Of a DNA stretch of 64,000 bases, positions 1-11,742 are shown piece by piece. The translations under genes and the position numbers were made by a program. Position 1 is the first letter of the stretch; each line of letters opens with the position of its first letter. The stretch comes from Acinetobacter sp. ANC 4178 (GTDB lineage: Bacteria > Pseudomonadota > Gammaproteobacteria > Pseudomonadales > Moraxellaceae). Location: contig NZ_SJOD01000001.1 in assembly GCF_004331175.1 (NCBI RefSeq), forward strand, positions 310,001-374,000, given 5' to 3'. The notes below the pieces were generated by a model. That model was not told where the DNA came from, made no database searches, and was given only the letters and a program-made list of their open reading frames with translations.

Positions 1-516
1 CTATACGAGTTTACAGTGGGTTATTTCATTACAGCTAAAGGCTCATTGGACATTAAGGAAAGTATTTTAAAAGTCATTAAAATGCCTATTCTTTATGCAG
101 CGTGTTTAGGCATGATGTTTAAATATCTCGATATTCAATTCGATGAAGTATCCCTTTCATTCTTGGCCAATTTTAAAGGTGCGTATAGCGTTTTAGGAAT
201 GATGACCATCGGTATTACAATCGCAAAATTTTCAAAAATTGAGGTAGATTGGCTTTTCTCAGCATTGGCTCTGACATGGAAACATTTTATTTATCCTGTC
301 GTTGGTATTTTGATTTTCATGTTTATCATTCCTGTAGATAAACAAATACTGCAAATTGTGGCGCTCATGGTTGCTACACCTATGGCTGGTAATGTCGTCG
401 TTATTTCTAATACATTGGGACTCCATCCCGAAAAAGCAGCTACATCAGTGATGTTGAGTACAATGTTGGCTTTAATCACAGTACCAATCGCCTTGTATTT
501 TGTGATGAATTTCTAA
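1..516 (+). CDS. AEC-family permease, C-terminal part
   Basis: The reading frame is already open at base 1, so the gene starts before the window; about 171 codons of its 3' end are visible. The product is strongly hydrophobic with four to five membrane helices. The glycine-rich stretch MATPMAGNVVVISNTLG and the terminal helix TMLALITVPIALYFVM look like the C-terminal half of auxin-efflux-carrier (AEC) permeases, inner-membrane carriers of organic anions or amino acids. The substrate cannot be read from this part. An AEC call is more likely than another bile-acid/AEC-fold carrier. Confidence 0.7.
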   Translation, partial: LYEFTVGYFITAKGSLDIKESILKVIKMPILYAACLGMMFKYLDIQFDEVSLSFLANFKGAYSVLGMMTIGITIAKFSKIEVDWLFSALALTWKHFIYPVVGILIFMFIIPVDKQILQIVALMVATPMAGNVVVISNTLGLHPEKAATSVMLSTMLALITVPIALYFVMNF

Positions 517-650
517 ACCAAATCCACGTCTTCATCTAGTGTAGCGGGAGGCTTAAACTTCTGATTGAGTCATCGTCAATGAACTGACTGGTATTTCTCA
601 TTCAGAAATTTACTCGTTCTCAAAAATTTACTGCTGATTAATGTCTCTAT

Positions 651-699
651 GTAAAAACAAACTCTATCTAACTTAATACAGACCAAAGTTAGATAGAGT
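651..699 (-). terminator. terminator of the DUF945 gene
   Basis: A perfect 14-bp inverted repeat (661-674 with 686-699) is followed on the minus strand by a T-rich tract. It lies directly after the stop of the leftward gene at 725. Confidence 0.7.
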
Positions 700-724
700 G
701 TTCGTTCCAAAATCTGGTATCAAA

Positions 725-2014
725 TTATTCCGTTAAGAATTTCTTCTCGCCATATTTATATTCCATCACCATTTTCATCACATCACCATCTCGTTTCAAT
801 TGCCCCGATTGCTGCATGCTGCTGAGCATCGTTTCAATATCTTGATCCGACATTGACTGGCCTCCCTTACCTGGAATGCTATTCATGATTGAAGCGACCA
901 TGTTCTTATCAAATTGCACATCTGCCTTATATTCAACCAGACTCGGCACCATGGCAACCATGCCTTTTAAGGTCTTTTGATGACTTGGCATAAAACGACC
1001 TACTAGGTTGGCTTTGGCTTCACCAGTCCCAATCTTGATTTGATTATCACTAGAATCAAACTTAAAACCTTCATTAATGACTGCAAGTAAAGCTGGTTCC
1101 AAATCTTGTAATAATTTCTCTTGGGCTAAACAGCTATTCTCACTCTTTTCAATAATGTCGAACAACGCTTGAAGTTTGGCACGGTTTACATCCTGTACGT
1201 TAAAGTTAAACTTCACATTTTGCATGACAGGTGAAAATGTCATTTTCATTTCACCAACTTGAACTGCCATTTTTGTATTTAAAACTCGATCTGTAAGATC
1301 ACTTTCCGCTTCAATTCGATAATTTTTTAATTCAGCACTTATTGGGTTATTCAAACCACGATCTGCCATTTTCAGCAAATCCATTTGAACCGTGGTTTTC
1401 CCTGCTTCCAAATAATTACCATTCAAACCCTGATTGGTTTCAATTTTCAAACCTGTCATTTGGAAGTGAGTTTCTGCATCCATCACTGTTAAATTAGGAA
1501 TATCTAATTTCAAATCCTGCATTTGCAATTGATCATTCACAGGCCTCGCATGATATTCCAAAGTGACTGGATCTAAACGCGTTTGTATTTTAGCTTCGTT
1601 TCGCACAATCACGGGAGTCGTCAGGGTTGATTTCATTGTCCCTAACCAATTCACATGCGTTTTGAGCTTTAACGGTTGATTCACTAAAGATTTCAAAGCA
1701 CTATCTGCTTGTACAACTTTAACATCTGACTGAATTTGGTAACCATTCCAACTACGTTGAATTTGATCTCGCCCTGTGAGTTTAATCACTTCTTTCGGCT
1801 TACATGGATCAATAATCAACTCAGCTGTCCAGTCGGCACTGCCTTGCAAAGCCCCCATCTGGAAGTTTTGATAGTTCAAGCTTAGATTTTTACTTGGTTG
1901 TTTCGCTTCTTGCTGATAGTAAGTTTGCAAGCTTTTATCTGCATATAAATTTCCACCCACCGCTAATGTAGCAACTGCAACGATGCCACCAACACCCCAT
2001 TTTATTTTCGACAT
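725..2014 (-). CDS. DUF945/YdgA-family envelope protein
   Basis: 429 residues. An N-terminal hydrophobic segment (about residues 7-24, VGGIVAVATLAVGGNLYA) is a signal peptide or membrane anchor. It is followed by Y-x-Q-E and a long beta-rich region with repeated 'F-x-x-x-L-x-G-x-x' strands, as in the YdgA/DUF945 family. Family members are periplasmic or inner-membrane proteins of uncertain role, some linked to surface properties. The gene stands alone, reading left, with its own terminator. The ATG at 2014 is the only reasonable start, since the signal peptide begins there. Confidence 0.7.
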   Translation of the reverse strand: MSKIKWGVGGIVAVATLAVGGNLYADKSLQTYYQQEAKQPSKNLSLNYQNFQMGALQGSADWTAELIIDPCKPKEVIKLTGRDQIQRSWNGYQIQSDVKVVQADSALKSLVNQPLKLKTHVNWLGTMKSTLTTPVIVRNEAKIQTRLDPVTLEYHARPVNDQLQMQDLKLDIPNLTVMDAETHFQMTGLKIETNQGLNGNYLEAGKTTVQMDLLKMADRGLNNPISAELKNYRIEAESDLTDRVLNTKMAVQVGEMKMTFSPVMQNVKFNFNVQDVNRAKLQALFDIIEKSENSCLAQEKLLQDLEPALLAVINEGFKFDSSDNQIKIGTGEAKANLVGRFMPSHQKTLKGMVAMVPSLVEYKADVQFDKNMVASIMNSIPGKGGQSMSDQDIETMLSSMQQSGQLKRDGDVMKMVMEYKYGEKKFLTE

Positions 2015-2186
2015 GAATATATCTCATATTGTGTGTTTCTTATGTTCACGCAGTATAATCAAAAACATCATATAAAGATAATTATTTTACATATAAGGGA
2101 CTTACAAGTGATTACCATCACATTATTATGCATTGAATTGTCACTTTATGACTCAAAATATCAGACCAAAACCAATCTTGTGACAT

Positions 2187-2214
2187 AAAAAAACCAGCCG
2201 AAGCTGGTTTTTTA
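2187..2214 (-). terminator. clpB terminator
   Basis: AAACCAGC-CGAA-GCTGGTTT with flanking A and T runs, ten bases after the clpB stop. It could work in both directions, but only clpB points into it. Confidence 0.85.
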
Positions 2215-2223
2215 TACTTAAAA

Positions 2224-4803
2224 TTAACTTAGTTTCAATTTATCAAATAGCAAATGCCCATGATCCGATTTAACTAAAATAGTATCTCCAGCTTGAAACT
2301 CTCCAGCCAGAATTTTCTGGGCCAGTGGATTTTCAATCTGTTGCTGAATAGCACGTTTCAATGGACGCGCACCGTATATTGGATCAAAACCTGCATCAAT
2401 CAATAAGTCGAAAGCGGTATCTTCAACAGATAAACTCAAGTCACGTTCAGCTAAACGACTGCGTAAACGATCTAACTGAATATCCGCAATGCCTCGAATT
2501 TGTGATTTCTTCAATGAATGGAAAATCACAACTTCATCAATACGGTTAATGAACTCTGGACGGAAGTGTTGAGATACTGCACCCATCACCACTGCACGTA
2601 CTTCATCTTCCGTAGCCTTCTCACCCAATTCACGGACATCTTGTGAACCAAGGTTAGAGGTCATCACAATCACCGTATTCTTAAAGTCGACCACGCGACC
2701 TTGTGAATCTGTCAGACGACCATCATCCAATACCTGTAGCAAGATATTGAATACGTCTGGATGCGCTTTCTCAACCTCATCAAACAGCACTACGCTATAT
2801 GGTTTACGGCGTACGGCTTCAGTCAACACACCACCTTCTTCGTAGCCCACATAACCTGGAGGGGCACCAACCAAACGACTGACCGAATGTTTTTCCATGA
2901 ACTCACTCATATCAATACGAATCATGGCGTCATCACTGTCAAACAAGAAGTTTGCCAATGCCTTGGTCAGTTCAGTTTTACCCACACCTGTTGGCCCTAG
3001 GAACAAGAACGAACCACTTGGACGGTTTGGATCAGACAACCCGGCTCTCGAACGGCGAACAGCATTCGACACTGCTACAACCGCTTCATTTTGCCCTACT
3101 ACGCGGTTATGTAAGAACTCTTCCATCTGTAACAGTTTTTCACGTTCACCTTGTAACATTTTAGCAACTGGAATTCCCGTTGCAGCACTCACTACTTCGG
3201 CAATCTCATTGTCTGTAACTTTGTTACGTAGCAGTTTTGGTGCTTCGTTTTCTTCAGCGACCTCATTACGCTCTAATTGCTTTTGTAGCTCAGGAATCAC
3301 CCCATATTGCAGACGTCCAGCCTCAGCCAAATCACCTTCACGCTGCGCTTTTTCTAAAGCAATACGCGCCTGATCCAACTTGATTTGAATATCTTTGTTG
3401 CCTTCCACCAAAGCTTTATCGGCACGCCAGATTTCTTCAAGATCGTTATATTCTTTCTCTACCGTTGCAATCTGCTCTTCAAGATGTTTGATCTCGCCTT
3501 TCGCACCTGCATCCTCATCTTTCTTCACGGCTTCAAGCTGCATCTTTAACTGAATGAGACGACGGTCAAGTTTATCCAATGCCTCTGGCTTAGAGTCCAG
3601 CTCCATTTTAATGCGAGATGCTGCCTCATCTATCAAGTCAATCGCTTTATCTGGCAATTGACGGTCTGTGATATAGCGATGCGACATTTTGGCAGCAGCA
3701 ATAATAGCCGAGTCCAAAATTTGTACGCCGTGATGCGTTGCATATTTCTCTTTTAAACCACGTAAAATTGCAATGGTATCTTCCACACTTGGTTCATCCA
3801 CCAAGACTTTCTGGAAACGACGTTCTAGCGCAGCATCTTTTTCAATGTACTGGCGATATTCATCCAGTGTTGTCGCACCAACACAGCGTAATTCACCACG
3901 TGCCAAAGCAGGTTTCAACATATTCCCTGCATCCATTGCCCCATCACCTTTCCCTGCCCCTACAAGAGTATGCAGTTCGTCAATAAACAGGATAATGTCA
4001 CCTTCGTGTTTGGCTAAATCTTTCAGAACAGCTTTTAAACGCTCCTCAAACTCACCACGATATTTCGCACCCGCAAGTAAAGAGCCTAAATCTAAAGACA
4101 AGACACGCTTACCTTTCAAACTTTCAGGTACTTCACCATTGACGATACGCTGCGCCAAACCTTCCACAATCGCTGTTTTACCTACCCCCGGCTCACCAAT
4201 CAATACAGGGTTATTTTTGGTACGACGAGACAACACCTGAATCGTACGACGAATTTCATCATCACGCCCAATAACAGGGTCAAGTTTGCCTGCTAAAGCA
4301 CGCTCTGTCAGGTCTACGGTGTATTTATTCAATGAGTCTCGTTGATCTTCATGATTATTACTCATGACCTTTTCATCCCCTCGAATTTTATGAACCACTT
4401 TACGTAAGCTATCACTGGTTACACCTACGCTATTTAATAAAGACTTGGTTGCACCAACTTCAGCAAGACTAAGCAGCACCCAATCAGTCGATAGAAACTC
4501 ATCACCCGCTTTTTGAGCATAACTATCTGCCAAATTCAGTGCTTTGACTGCTTCTGGACTGAGGTTTATCTCACCAGTTGGGTTTGTTAACGTAGGAGCA
4601 TCTTTCAGTGCTTGCTGCAATTTCGTTTGCAATTCACGCAGATTTGCACCTGCCTGTTGCAACAGACTGGCATTCGAAGCTTCTTCCAATAAAGTCGACA
4701 GCACATGAATCCCTTCAATGGAGGTATGATCTTTCCCCATTGCTAAGGATTGAGCATCAGAAAGGGCTTGCTGTAGGCGGTTTGTAAATTTTTCAAAACG
4801 CAT
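2224..4803 (-). CDS. clpB: ClpB disaggregase
   Basis: 859 residues, the normal length for ClpB. It is a hexameric AAA+ chaperone that extracts polypeptides from aggregates with DnaK/DnaJ/GrpE. Domains in order: Clp N-domain repeats (about 1-145), AAA-1 with Walker A GEPGVGKT (about 206-213) and [11 protein letters not shown], a coiled-coil middle domain (about 410-530), and AAA-2 with Walker A GPTGVGKT (about 606-613) and the pore motif GYVGYEEGG. There is no ClpP-binding IGF loop, as expected for ClpB. The start is backed by GAGG eight bases upstream. A heat-shock-type promoter precedes it. Confidence 0.97.
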   Translation of the reverse strand: MRFEKFTNRLQQALSDAQSLAMGKDHTSIEGIHVLSTLLEEASNASLLQQAGANLRELQTKLQQALKDAPTLTNPTGEINLSPEAVKALNLADSYAQKAGDEFLSTDWVLLSLAEVGATKSLLNSVGVTSDSLRKVVHKIRGDEKVMSNNHEDQRDSLNKYTVDLTERALAGKLDPVIGRDDEIRRTIQVLSRRTKNNPVLIGEPGVGKTAIVEGLAQRIVNGEVPESLKGKRVLSLDLGSLLAGAKYRGEFEERLKAVLKDLAKHEGDIILFIDELHTLVGAGKGDGAMDAGNMLKPALARGELRCVGATTLDEYRQYIEKDAALERRFQKVLVDEPSVEDTIAILRGLKEKYATHHGVQILDSAIIAAAKMSHRYITDRQLPDKAIDLIDEAASRIKMELDSKPEALDKLDRRLIQLKMQLEAVKKDEDAGAKGEIKHLEEQIATVEKEYNDLEEIWRADKALVEGNKDIQIKLDQARIALEKAQREGDLAEAGRLQYGVIPELQKQLERNEVAEENEAPKLLRNKVTDNEIAEVVSAATGIPVAKMLQGEREKLLQMEEFLHNRVVGQNEAVVAVSNAVRRSRAGLSDPNRPSGSFLFLGPTGVGKTELTKALANFLFDSDDAMIRIDMSEFMEKHSVSRLVGAPPGYVGYEEGGVLTEAVRRKPYSVVLFDEVEKAHPDVFNILLQVLDDGRLTDSQGRVVDFKNTVIVMTSNLGSQDVRELGEKATEDEVRAVVMGAVSQHFRPEFINRIDEVVIFHSLKKSQIRGIADIQLDRLRSRLAERDLSLSVEDTAFDLLIDAGFDPIYGARPLKRAIQQQIENPLAQKILAGEFQAGDTILVKSDHGHLLFDKLKLS

Positions 4804-4840
4804 TCTTGTTATTCCTCACAACAATTTTTTAACTTGTAAG

Positions 4841-4870
4841 ATATATGGGAACTTATTTTTAGATTTCAAA
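4841..4870 (-). promoter_or_regulatory. sigma-32-type promoter of clpB
   Basis: On the minus strand TTTGAAA is followed after 14 bases by CCCATATAT. This fits the heat-shock consensus CTTGAAA-N13-17-CCCATNT well. It ends about 37 bases before the clpB start. The rest of the 308-bp gap up to the osmC terminator shows nothing else that I recognise. Confidence 0.7.
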
Positions 4871-5085
4871 TTAATTTTCACATATTTTTCAATATCTTAA
4901 ATTAAAAAATACAATGGATCTTAGTTATAATATTGGTCTGACTATTTTTATTTTCAAGAGTGTTGATGTAATTTTTCTCTATCAGAGCGATTCACTCGTT
5001 AAAAACCACATTCAAAGATTGTTTTATTGCCATACTCATATGGAGGCTAGCAGCTTTTAAATGCAAATTGAGGAATAAAAAAAAG

Positions 5086-5106
5086 CTGGTGAATCACCAG
5101 CTTTTC
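5086..5106 (-). terminator. terminator of the OsmC gene
   Basis: AAAAGCTGGTG-aat-CACCAGCTTTT, just after the leftward stop at 5112; on the minus strand the stem runs into a T tract. Confidence 0.8.
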
Positions 5107-5111
5107 CACAT

Positions 5112-5534
5112 TTATACAGCTTCTATAATTTCAAAATCGTGGGTGATTTCCACACCACCATCAGACAGCATTTTACTTGCTGAACAGTACTTTTCTGCAG
5201 AGAGTTCTACAGCCTTCGCAACCTGTTTTTCCTTCACTGCAGTACCCGTTACCACGAAGTGCAAGTGGATTTTGGTAAATACTGCAGGGATGCTATCGGC
5301 ACGTTCTGCCTTAAGCTGACATACAACATTTGTCACATCTTGACGAGATTTTTTCAAAATTGTCACAATATCGAAGGAAGCACACCCACCAAGTCCCATT
5401 AATATAAGCTCCATGGGACGTGGTCCACGGTTTTCACCACCATACTCTGGGGATCCATCCATCACCACACTATGGCCACTTTCTGATTTCGCTTCAAAAG
5501 CAACATTCTCTAGCCAATGTACACTTGTTTGCAT
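5112..5534 (-). CDS. OsmC-family peroxiredoxin-like protein
   Basis: 140 residues, usual OsmC size. The order NRGPRPMELILMGLGGCASFDIV (around residues 34-56), containing the first reactive cysteine, and the second cysteine in EKYCSAS (about residue 115) match the OsmC/YhfA group of thiol-dependent hydroperoxidases. The YhfA branch (GGCASFDIV) is the closest fit by eye. It is cytosolic. The gene is divergent from vfr across a 148-bp gap. Confidence 0.85.
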   Translation of the reverse strand: MQTSVHWLENVAFEAKSESGHSVVMDGSPEYGGENRGPRPMELILMGLGGCASFDIVTILKKSRQDVTNVVCQLKAERADSIPAVFTKIHLHFVVTGTAVKEKQVAKAVELSAEKYCSASKMLSDGGVEITHDFEIIEAV

Positions 5535-5682
5535 TGCAACTACCTAAAAAAAGCTATAAATTTACCGTGTACCTGTACACTAACATAATTTGAGTTGATA
5601 AGGAATTTCACCTCTTCAGTGTGACAAGTTCATTTTAGGTCTTGTGCGATCTATTATTTATCCATTTTCGGAAACCAAAAGC

Positions 5683-6390
5683 ATGACTTCAAACTTTTCA
5701 CAGCTGAGCACTGATGCGCTATCGCCAGGTCAATTACCTGAATCAGTCAAAGCATTATTAAAACGAGCATATATAAACCGTTACCCTAAACGTACAACTA
5801 TTGTTGATGCGGGAACGGAATCGAAATCACTTTATTTGATTTTAAAAGGGTCAGTATCTATTATTTTACGTGAAGACGATGAGCGTGAAATTGTAGTCGC
5901 ATATTTAAATCCGGGCGACTTCTTTGGGGAAATGGGGCTATTCGAATCAAATCCACAACGTACTGCTGAAGTGCGTACACGTGATGTTTGTGAAATTGCT
6001 GAAATTACCTATGAAAACTTTCATGAATTAAGTAAACAATACCCAGATTTGAGCTATGCAGTATTTGCTCAATTGGTTCGTCGCTTAAAAAACACCACAC
6101 GTAAAGTCACTGACCTTGCCTTCATTGATGTTTCTGGTCGTATTGCGCGCTGCTTGATTGATCTTTCAGGACAGCCAGAAGCCATGATTTTACCAAATGG
6201 TCGCCAAATCCGTATTACACGTCAAGAAATTGGTCGTATTGTAGGTTGTTCACGCGAAATGGTGGGTCGTGTACTTAAAACCCTCGAAGATCAAGGCATG
6301 ATTCAAACTGACGGTAAAGCAATTCTTATTTTTGATGTGTCTTTAGAACAGCCAAACACTGATGATGACTATGAAGATGATGAAGAGTAA
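5683..6390 (+). CDS. vfr: Vfr/Crp-family global regulator
   Basis: 235 residues from the ATG at 5683, preferred over an upstream GTG at 5644 because it gives the usual family N-terminus. A cyclic-nucleotide-binding domain with the phosphate-binding cassette GDFFGEMGLFESNPQRTAEVRTR lies at about 80-102. A long dimer helix follows, then a winged helix with recognition segment ITRQEIGRIVGCSREMVGRVLKTL (about 180-203). Known homologs (Vfr, Crp) bind cAMP and activate many promoters. The acidic C-terminal tail (DDDYEDDEE) is an unusual addition; its role is unknown. Confidence 0.9.
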   Translation: MTSNFSQLSTDALSPGQLPESVKALLKRAYINRYPKRTTIVDAGTESKSLYLILKGSVSIILREDDEREIVVAYLNPGDFFGEMGLFESNPQRTAEVRTRDVCEIAEITYENFHELSKQYPDLSYAVFAQLVRRLKNTTRKVTDLAFIDVSGRIARCLIDLSGQPEAMILPNGRQIRITRQEIGRIVGCSREMVGRVLKTLEDQGMIQTDGKAILIFDVSLEQPNTDDDYEDDEE

Positions 6391-6409
6391 TTCTTCTAAT
6401 TATCTTAGA

Positions 6410-6437
6410 AAAGCAAATCGAATGATTTGCTTTTTTT
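6410..6437 (+). terminator. vfr terminator
   Basis: AAGCAAATC-GAAT-GATTTGCTT followed by seven T residues, 20 bases after the vfr stop. Confidence 0.9.
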
Positions 6438-6547
6438 ATGCTAACTAATTCAATTTTTTCACAAAACAATATACAAGTATTCATTAACAAACTTGCCTGT
6501 TTACGTTAGCCTGAAGAAATTGTTCAGCTCTTATTCAGGATCGTTTT

Positions 6548-7597
6548 ATGCAATTCAAACCTTTAGGCGATAGCGGTATTCTTGTTCCAGAAATTTGTTT
6601 AGGCACCATGACCTTTGGTGAACAAAACACACAGCAAGAAGCCTTTCTACAGCTGAATTATGCTCTAGAGCATGGACTCAACTTCTGGGATACCGCAGAA
6701 ATGTATCCTGTGCCACCAAAACCTGAAACACAAGGTCGCACGGAAACCATTATTGGGAATTGGCTTGCACAACATGGCGGTCGTGATCAATTATTGATTG
6801 CCTCTAAAATTGCGGGTCCTTCACAAGGAGGAAGCCATATTCGTGATGGACAAACTCGTTTTACTGCAAATGAAATTGCTTCTGCGTTGGATGACTCACT
6901 CAAACGCTTACAAACAGACTACATTGATCTATATCAACTGCACTGGCCGCAGCGCAACACCAATTTCTTTGGAAAATTGGGTTATGGCAATGCAGAAGCC
7001 TTAGACGAAAAGCCTGTGACAGCCCTCGCTGAGACTTTAATAGCACTTGCCAAGGAAGTTGAGAAAGGACGTATTCGCCACATTGGACTGTCTAATGAAA
7101 CCCCTTGGGGAACCATGAAGTTTTTGCATCTTGCAGAACAGCTAGGACTTGAAAAAATCGTCAGTGTGCAAAACCCCTATAATTTACTGAATCGTAGTTA
7201 TGAAATTGGGATGGCTGAAATTGCAAAATACGAAGGTGTAGGATTACTCGCTTATTCCCCACTGGCGTTTGGTTATCTGACAGGGAAATTCCGTCATGGT
7301 GCCCGCCCTGCCAATGCTCGTATTAGCTTATTTTCACGCTTTAGCCGTTATAGCAATCCAGAAAGTGAATGGGCAACGGAACAATATGCACTGCTTGCAG
7401 AACAACATGGCTTAAGCCTAACACAAATGGCACTTGCTTATATTAAGCAACAGTTTTTTGTGACCAGTACCATTATTGGTGCTACCAATCTAGATCAACT
7501 CAAAGAAAATATCGCCGCCTTTGAACTCGATCTATCTCCTGAAGTGATTCAAGGCATTGAAGCAATTCATCGCCAACAGCCTAACCCAGCACCCTAA
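6548..7597 (+). CDS. Tas-like NADP(H)-dependent aldo/keto reductase
   Basis: 349 residues. A TIM-barrel oxidoreductase carrying the aldo/keto reductase hallmarks: GTMTFG near residue 20, D-T-A-E-M-Y with catalytic Tyr near residue 55, the catalytic Lys in ASKIAGPS (about 90), HWPQRN with the active-site His (about 138), and the NADPH-binding end STIIGATNLDQLKENI. The long insert around 140-160 (NTNFFGKLGYG) is typical of the Tas/YgdS subgroup, whose natural substrate is not settled. It is a single gene with a start (6548) eight bases after AGGA. Confidence 0.88.
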   Translation: MQFKPLGDSGILVPEICLGTMTFGEQNTQQEAFLQLNYALEHGLNFWDTAEMYPVPPKPETQGRTETIIGNWLAQHGGRDQLLIASKIAGPSQGGSHIRDGQTRFTANEIASALDDSLKRLQTDYIDLYQLHWPQRNTNFFGKLGYGNAEALDEKPVTALAETLIALAKEVEKGRIRHIGLSNETPWGTMKFLHLAEQLGLEKIVSVQNPYNLLNRSYEIGMAEIAKYEGVGLLAYSPLAFGYLTGKFRHGARPANARISLFSRFSRYSNPESEWATEQYALLAEQHGLSLTQMALAYIKQQFFVTSTIIGATNLDQLKENIAAFELDLSPEVIQGIEAIHRQQPNPAP

Positions 7598-7736
7598 GCA
7601 GCACAAAACACGATCCAATTTGTTTTGGATGATAAGACTTTAATATACCTATGCACGGTATAGTTAAATTCCGACCTTACAATTCAGGTGTATCTACCAC
7701 AAATGCCCCCCGATTTTAATGTTGTCACACCAAAAT

Positions 7737-7767
7737 CAAAAAAGGATGCCGAAGCATCCTTTTTTTC
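7737..7767. terminator. bidirectional terminator between converging genes
   Basis: AAAGGATGC-CGAA-GCATCCTTT with A run on the left and T run on the right, placed between the aldo/keto reductase and the leftward M48 gene. Confidence 0.85.
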
Positions 7768-7781
7768 ACGCAAAAAAACGA

Positions 7782-8558
7782 TTAACGTTTGTTGTATACC
7801 GCTTGCGCTGCTGGTAGATTTTTACGCATTGCCTCAATACGCTGGCTATTCGATGGGTGAGTTGATAAGAAAGCTGAACCACCCGCGCCATCAAGCTTGT
7901 TCATTTTTTCCCAAAGCGTAATTGCAGCTTGAGGGTTATAGCCTGCCTTTGCCATCAACATCAATCCGCCTTGGTCAGCACGGCTTTCTAGGCTCCGTGA
8001 GTATGGCAAGCCCACACCAACTTGTGTCCCCAACTGTGCAGCCGCAGCACCCAATTGACCCACATTGTCACCGGCGTAACCCAAACCAATATTCAGCGCC
8101 AAATCAGTTAAAGCTTGCGCACCGATTTTGTTTTTTGCATGTTCTTCCAAGGCATGAATCATTTCATGTCCCATCACCGCGGCAATTTCAGCATCGGTCA
8201 GGTTAAGTTTGTTTACAATACCCGTGTAGAACACGACCTTACCACCTGGAGCAACATAGGCATTGACTTGGTCAGATTTTAATACTGCCAATTGCCAATC
8301 AAATTTAGTGCCTGTTTGGTTCATTTGGTCAGCATAAGGTTTCAAACGCGTGAATACAGCATAAATTCGTTTATACGTTGAAGAAGATGTATCAAGCGTA
8401 TTGTTACCACGAGCTTCCTGAACAGTTTTATTAAAGCCTTGGGTTGCAGCAACATTTAAAGATGCCGTATCTGCACCCGCCATGTCAGCGACTGTTGTGC
8501 AACCAGAAAGTGTAACAGCTCCTGCCACACACAAACTCAACATCAGCTTGTTCTTCAT
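7782..8558 (-). CDS. M48-family metalloprotease lipoprotein
   Basis: 258 residues from the ATG at 8558, which has GGAG upstream and opens with a lipoprotein signal (MKNKLMLSLCVAGAVTLSGC, lipobox LSGC at about 17-20). The zinc site HEMIH (about residue 130) is followed by a third ligand in ESRADQGGL. This matches the M48B/BepA-LoiP group of periplasmic quality-control proteases, likely anchored in the outer membrane. Residues 75-125 form the usual N-terminal part. It is monocistronic. Confidence 0.88.
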   Translation of the reverse strand: MKNKLMLSLCVAGAVTLSGCTTVADMAGADTASLNVAATQGFNKTVQEARGNNTLDTSSSTYKRIYAVFTRLKPYADQMNQTGTKFDWQLAVLKSDQVNAYVAPGGKVVFYTGIVNKLNLTDAEIAAVMGHEMIHALEEHAKNKIGAQALTDLALNIGLGYAGDNVGQLGAAAAQLGTQVGVGLPYSRSLESRADQGGLMLMAKAGYNPQAAITLWEKMNKLDGAGGSAFLSTHPSNSQRIEAMRKNLPAAQAVYNKR

Positions 8559-8670
8559 TCTTTTAATCTCCACCATTCTTGGATCACGTCAATATATGCG
8601 CATTATAAGCAATCAGTGTGGAGCTTTGAATGAATAACAACTTCATAAACATAGTATTTATGTAATTGAC

Positions 8671-8979
8671 TTAATGCATAAACTGGTAACTTAACCAATA
8701 AATTAAACACACCACATTCAATACCAAATAAACCTGCCCTACAGGTTTAATTTTTTCTGCCAATTTCTCATCATTGCGTTTAAACCATAAATAGGCATTT
8801 TGAATCAGAACAATGGGCACCAAAACACAAGCAATAATCACAGACAATCCAATTAAGGCATTATAAATCACATTTGGATCGGCGGTTTGCCCTTCAATAA
8901 TCATCATCGCGATAGTTGGCGCACCGCCCATAGCAAAAATTAAAGAATATAAAATAGTATTTGAAATATTTTTGTGCAT
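8671..8979 (-). CDS. small membrane protein of unknown function
   Basis: 102 residues with three predicted membrane helices: about 8-28, 42-66 and 82-99. A positively charged cytoplasmic loop (FKRNDEKLAEKIKP) lies between helices two and three. I do not recognise the family. It lies alone between the M48 protease and purA, reading the same way as both. Coding is supported by the clean reading frame and hydrophobic pattern only. Confidence 0.6.
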   Translation of the reverse strand: MHKNISNTILYSLIFAMGGAPTIAMMIIEGQTADPNVIYNALIGLSVIIACVLVPIVLIQNAYLWFKRNDEKLAEKIKPVGQVYLVLNVVCLIYWLSYQFMH

Positions 8980-9100
8980 CCTGCCTAAATCCAGATTTAC
9001 TGTTAAGTTATTGTATCAAGGCTATTTTGAAAAAGCGCACAAGCAAATGCAACTTTAGTCTGGATTTCAAAACCGTAAAATTTTGCAGGGTAGATGCACA

Positions 9101-9132
9101 AGAAAAAGCCCCGCATAAGCGAGGCTTTTTAA
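9101..9132 (-). terminator. purA terminator
   Basis: A stem with AAAAAGCC..GC and GC..GGCTTTTT arms (9103-9130), 14 bases after the purA stop. Confidence 0.85.
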
Positions 9133-9145
9133 TATGAACTATCGA

Positions 9146-10480
<1,335 letters not shown>

Positions 10481-10534
10481 TCATGCTGTTAAAATTAAAA
10501 CTCCAAGTAGTGACATGAACACTACTCGCAGTGG

Positions 10535-11701
10535 TTAAATTGGTTTAACTTGCCACTCACCAGCAACATCAACCAATTGATGTGTTGCATTTGGAATAGA
10601 GTTTAAATCATCATTACCCAATAACTGAATTACACTTAAGCCTTGTGCTCTTACAGATGCAATTGCTTGCTGTAAATCAGCGTTCGTGCCCTTAGGCGCA
10701 ACAACCACAGAGATTGCATTAAACTGCCCTGCACTGAGTGCATATAAGTCACAACTAAAACCTGTTGCAGGACGCGCACGACCAAAATGTTCACCAATGC
10801 CATCATAACGGCCACCTTGTGCCAAAGAGGCAGCTCGGTTTGGTGCATACACGGCATACATTAAACCTGTGTGGTAGTGATATGAGCGTAACTCTACAAC
10901 ATCAACGCCAATCAGTAGATTTGGCCAACGTGCCTGAATTGCCGACTGCGTGGTTTTTAATTCATCCAAAGCATGTTTGAATGCTGTGTCTGCTAAAATT
11001 TCTGCACTAAGATGAGTTTGTAATGCATCAAGATCACTTGCATAGCGACCTAATGCATAAAAATCTGCACCGAAGTTTAAATCTTGAGTAAATTCCGCCA
11101 ACTCAGGCAGTGCTTTACGTTGATAAAGGTCAGACAGTTCATGCTCAGTGTTTTTATTTAAACCCGCACGCTTCACTAAGCTACGGAATAAACCCACATG
11201 CCCTAAATCCAGATGGATGCCTTCCACCAAGCCTGCTTTTTCGATCAGACCCAGCATTACATCGACCATTTCAACATCAGCGTCAATGCTGTCTGAACCA
11301 AACAATTCAGCACCCAATTGTAATGGCGCACGTGTGGTGTTAAAGCCTTGCGGCTTAGTATGTAACACAGTGCCCGCATAACAATAACGAGCCACACCTT
11401 CTACAGGATGAACGTGTGCATCTATACGCGCCACCTGTGGCGTCATATCCGCACGCACCCCAAGTAAACGTCCTGATAATTGGTCGATTACTTTAAAAGT
11501 TGCAAGGTCTAAATCGTGATTTGATTCGGATAAAGAGGAAAGAGATTCTATGTATTCAATAAACGGCGTGTACACCAACTGATAACCTCGAGATGCGAGG
11601 AAATCCAAGGCGTCACGGCGCAAGTTTTCAATTACTTGCGCTTGCTCTGGTAATACATCAGCTACACCATCAGGTAATAACCATGTCTCTGAAATGGGCA
11701 T
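10535..11701 (-). CDS. hisZ: ATP phosphoribosyltransferase regulatory subunit HisZ
   Basis: 388 residues. A class II histidyl-tRNA synthetase-like catalytic fold without the tRNA-binding domain: LPDGVADVLPEQA (about 7-19), the RADMTPQVARI motif-2 region (about 79-89), and AQGGRYDGIGEHFGRARPATGFSCDL (motif 3). HisZ activates the short-form HisG in histidine synthesis; hisG is not in the window. It precedes purA in the same direction, so co-transcription is likely. A terminator-like hairpin sits 42 bases upstream of the start. Confidence 0.93.
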   Translation of the reverse strand: MPISETWLLPDGVADVLPEQAQVIENLRRDALDFLASRGYQLVYTPFIEYIESLSSLSESNHDLDLATFKVIDQLSGRLLGVRADMTPQVARIDAHVHPVEGVARYCYAGTVLHTKPQGFNTTRAPLQLGAELFGSDSIDADVEMVDVMLGLIEKAGLVEGIHLDLGHVGLFRSLVKRAGLNKNTEHELSDLYQRKALPELAEFTQDLNFGADFYALGRYASDLDALQTHLSAEILADTAFKHALDELKTTQSAIQARWPNLLIGVDVVELRSYHYHTGLMYAVYAPNRAASLAQGGRYDGIGEHFGRARPATGFSCDLYALSAGQFNAISVVVAPKGTNADLQQAIASVRAQGLSVIQLLGNDDLNSIPNATHQLVDVAGEWQVKPI

Positions 11702-11742
11702 GTTGTAAACCTAAATTCTTGTCAGCGCGGAAGTAATCCGCA

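Noticed and set aside
2361..4240. Several long open frames on the plus strand across clpB
   Set aside because: They are antisense shadows of the clear ClpB coding sequence.
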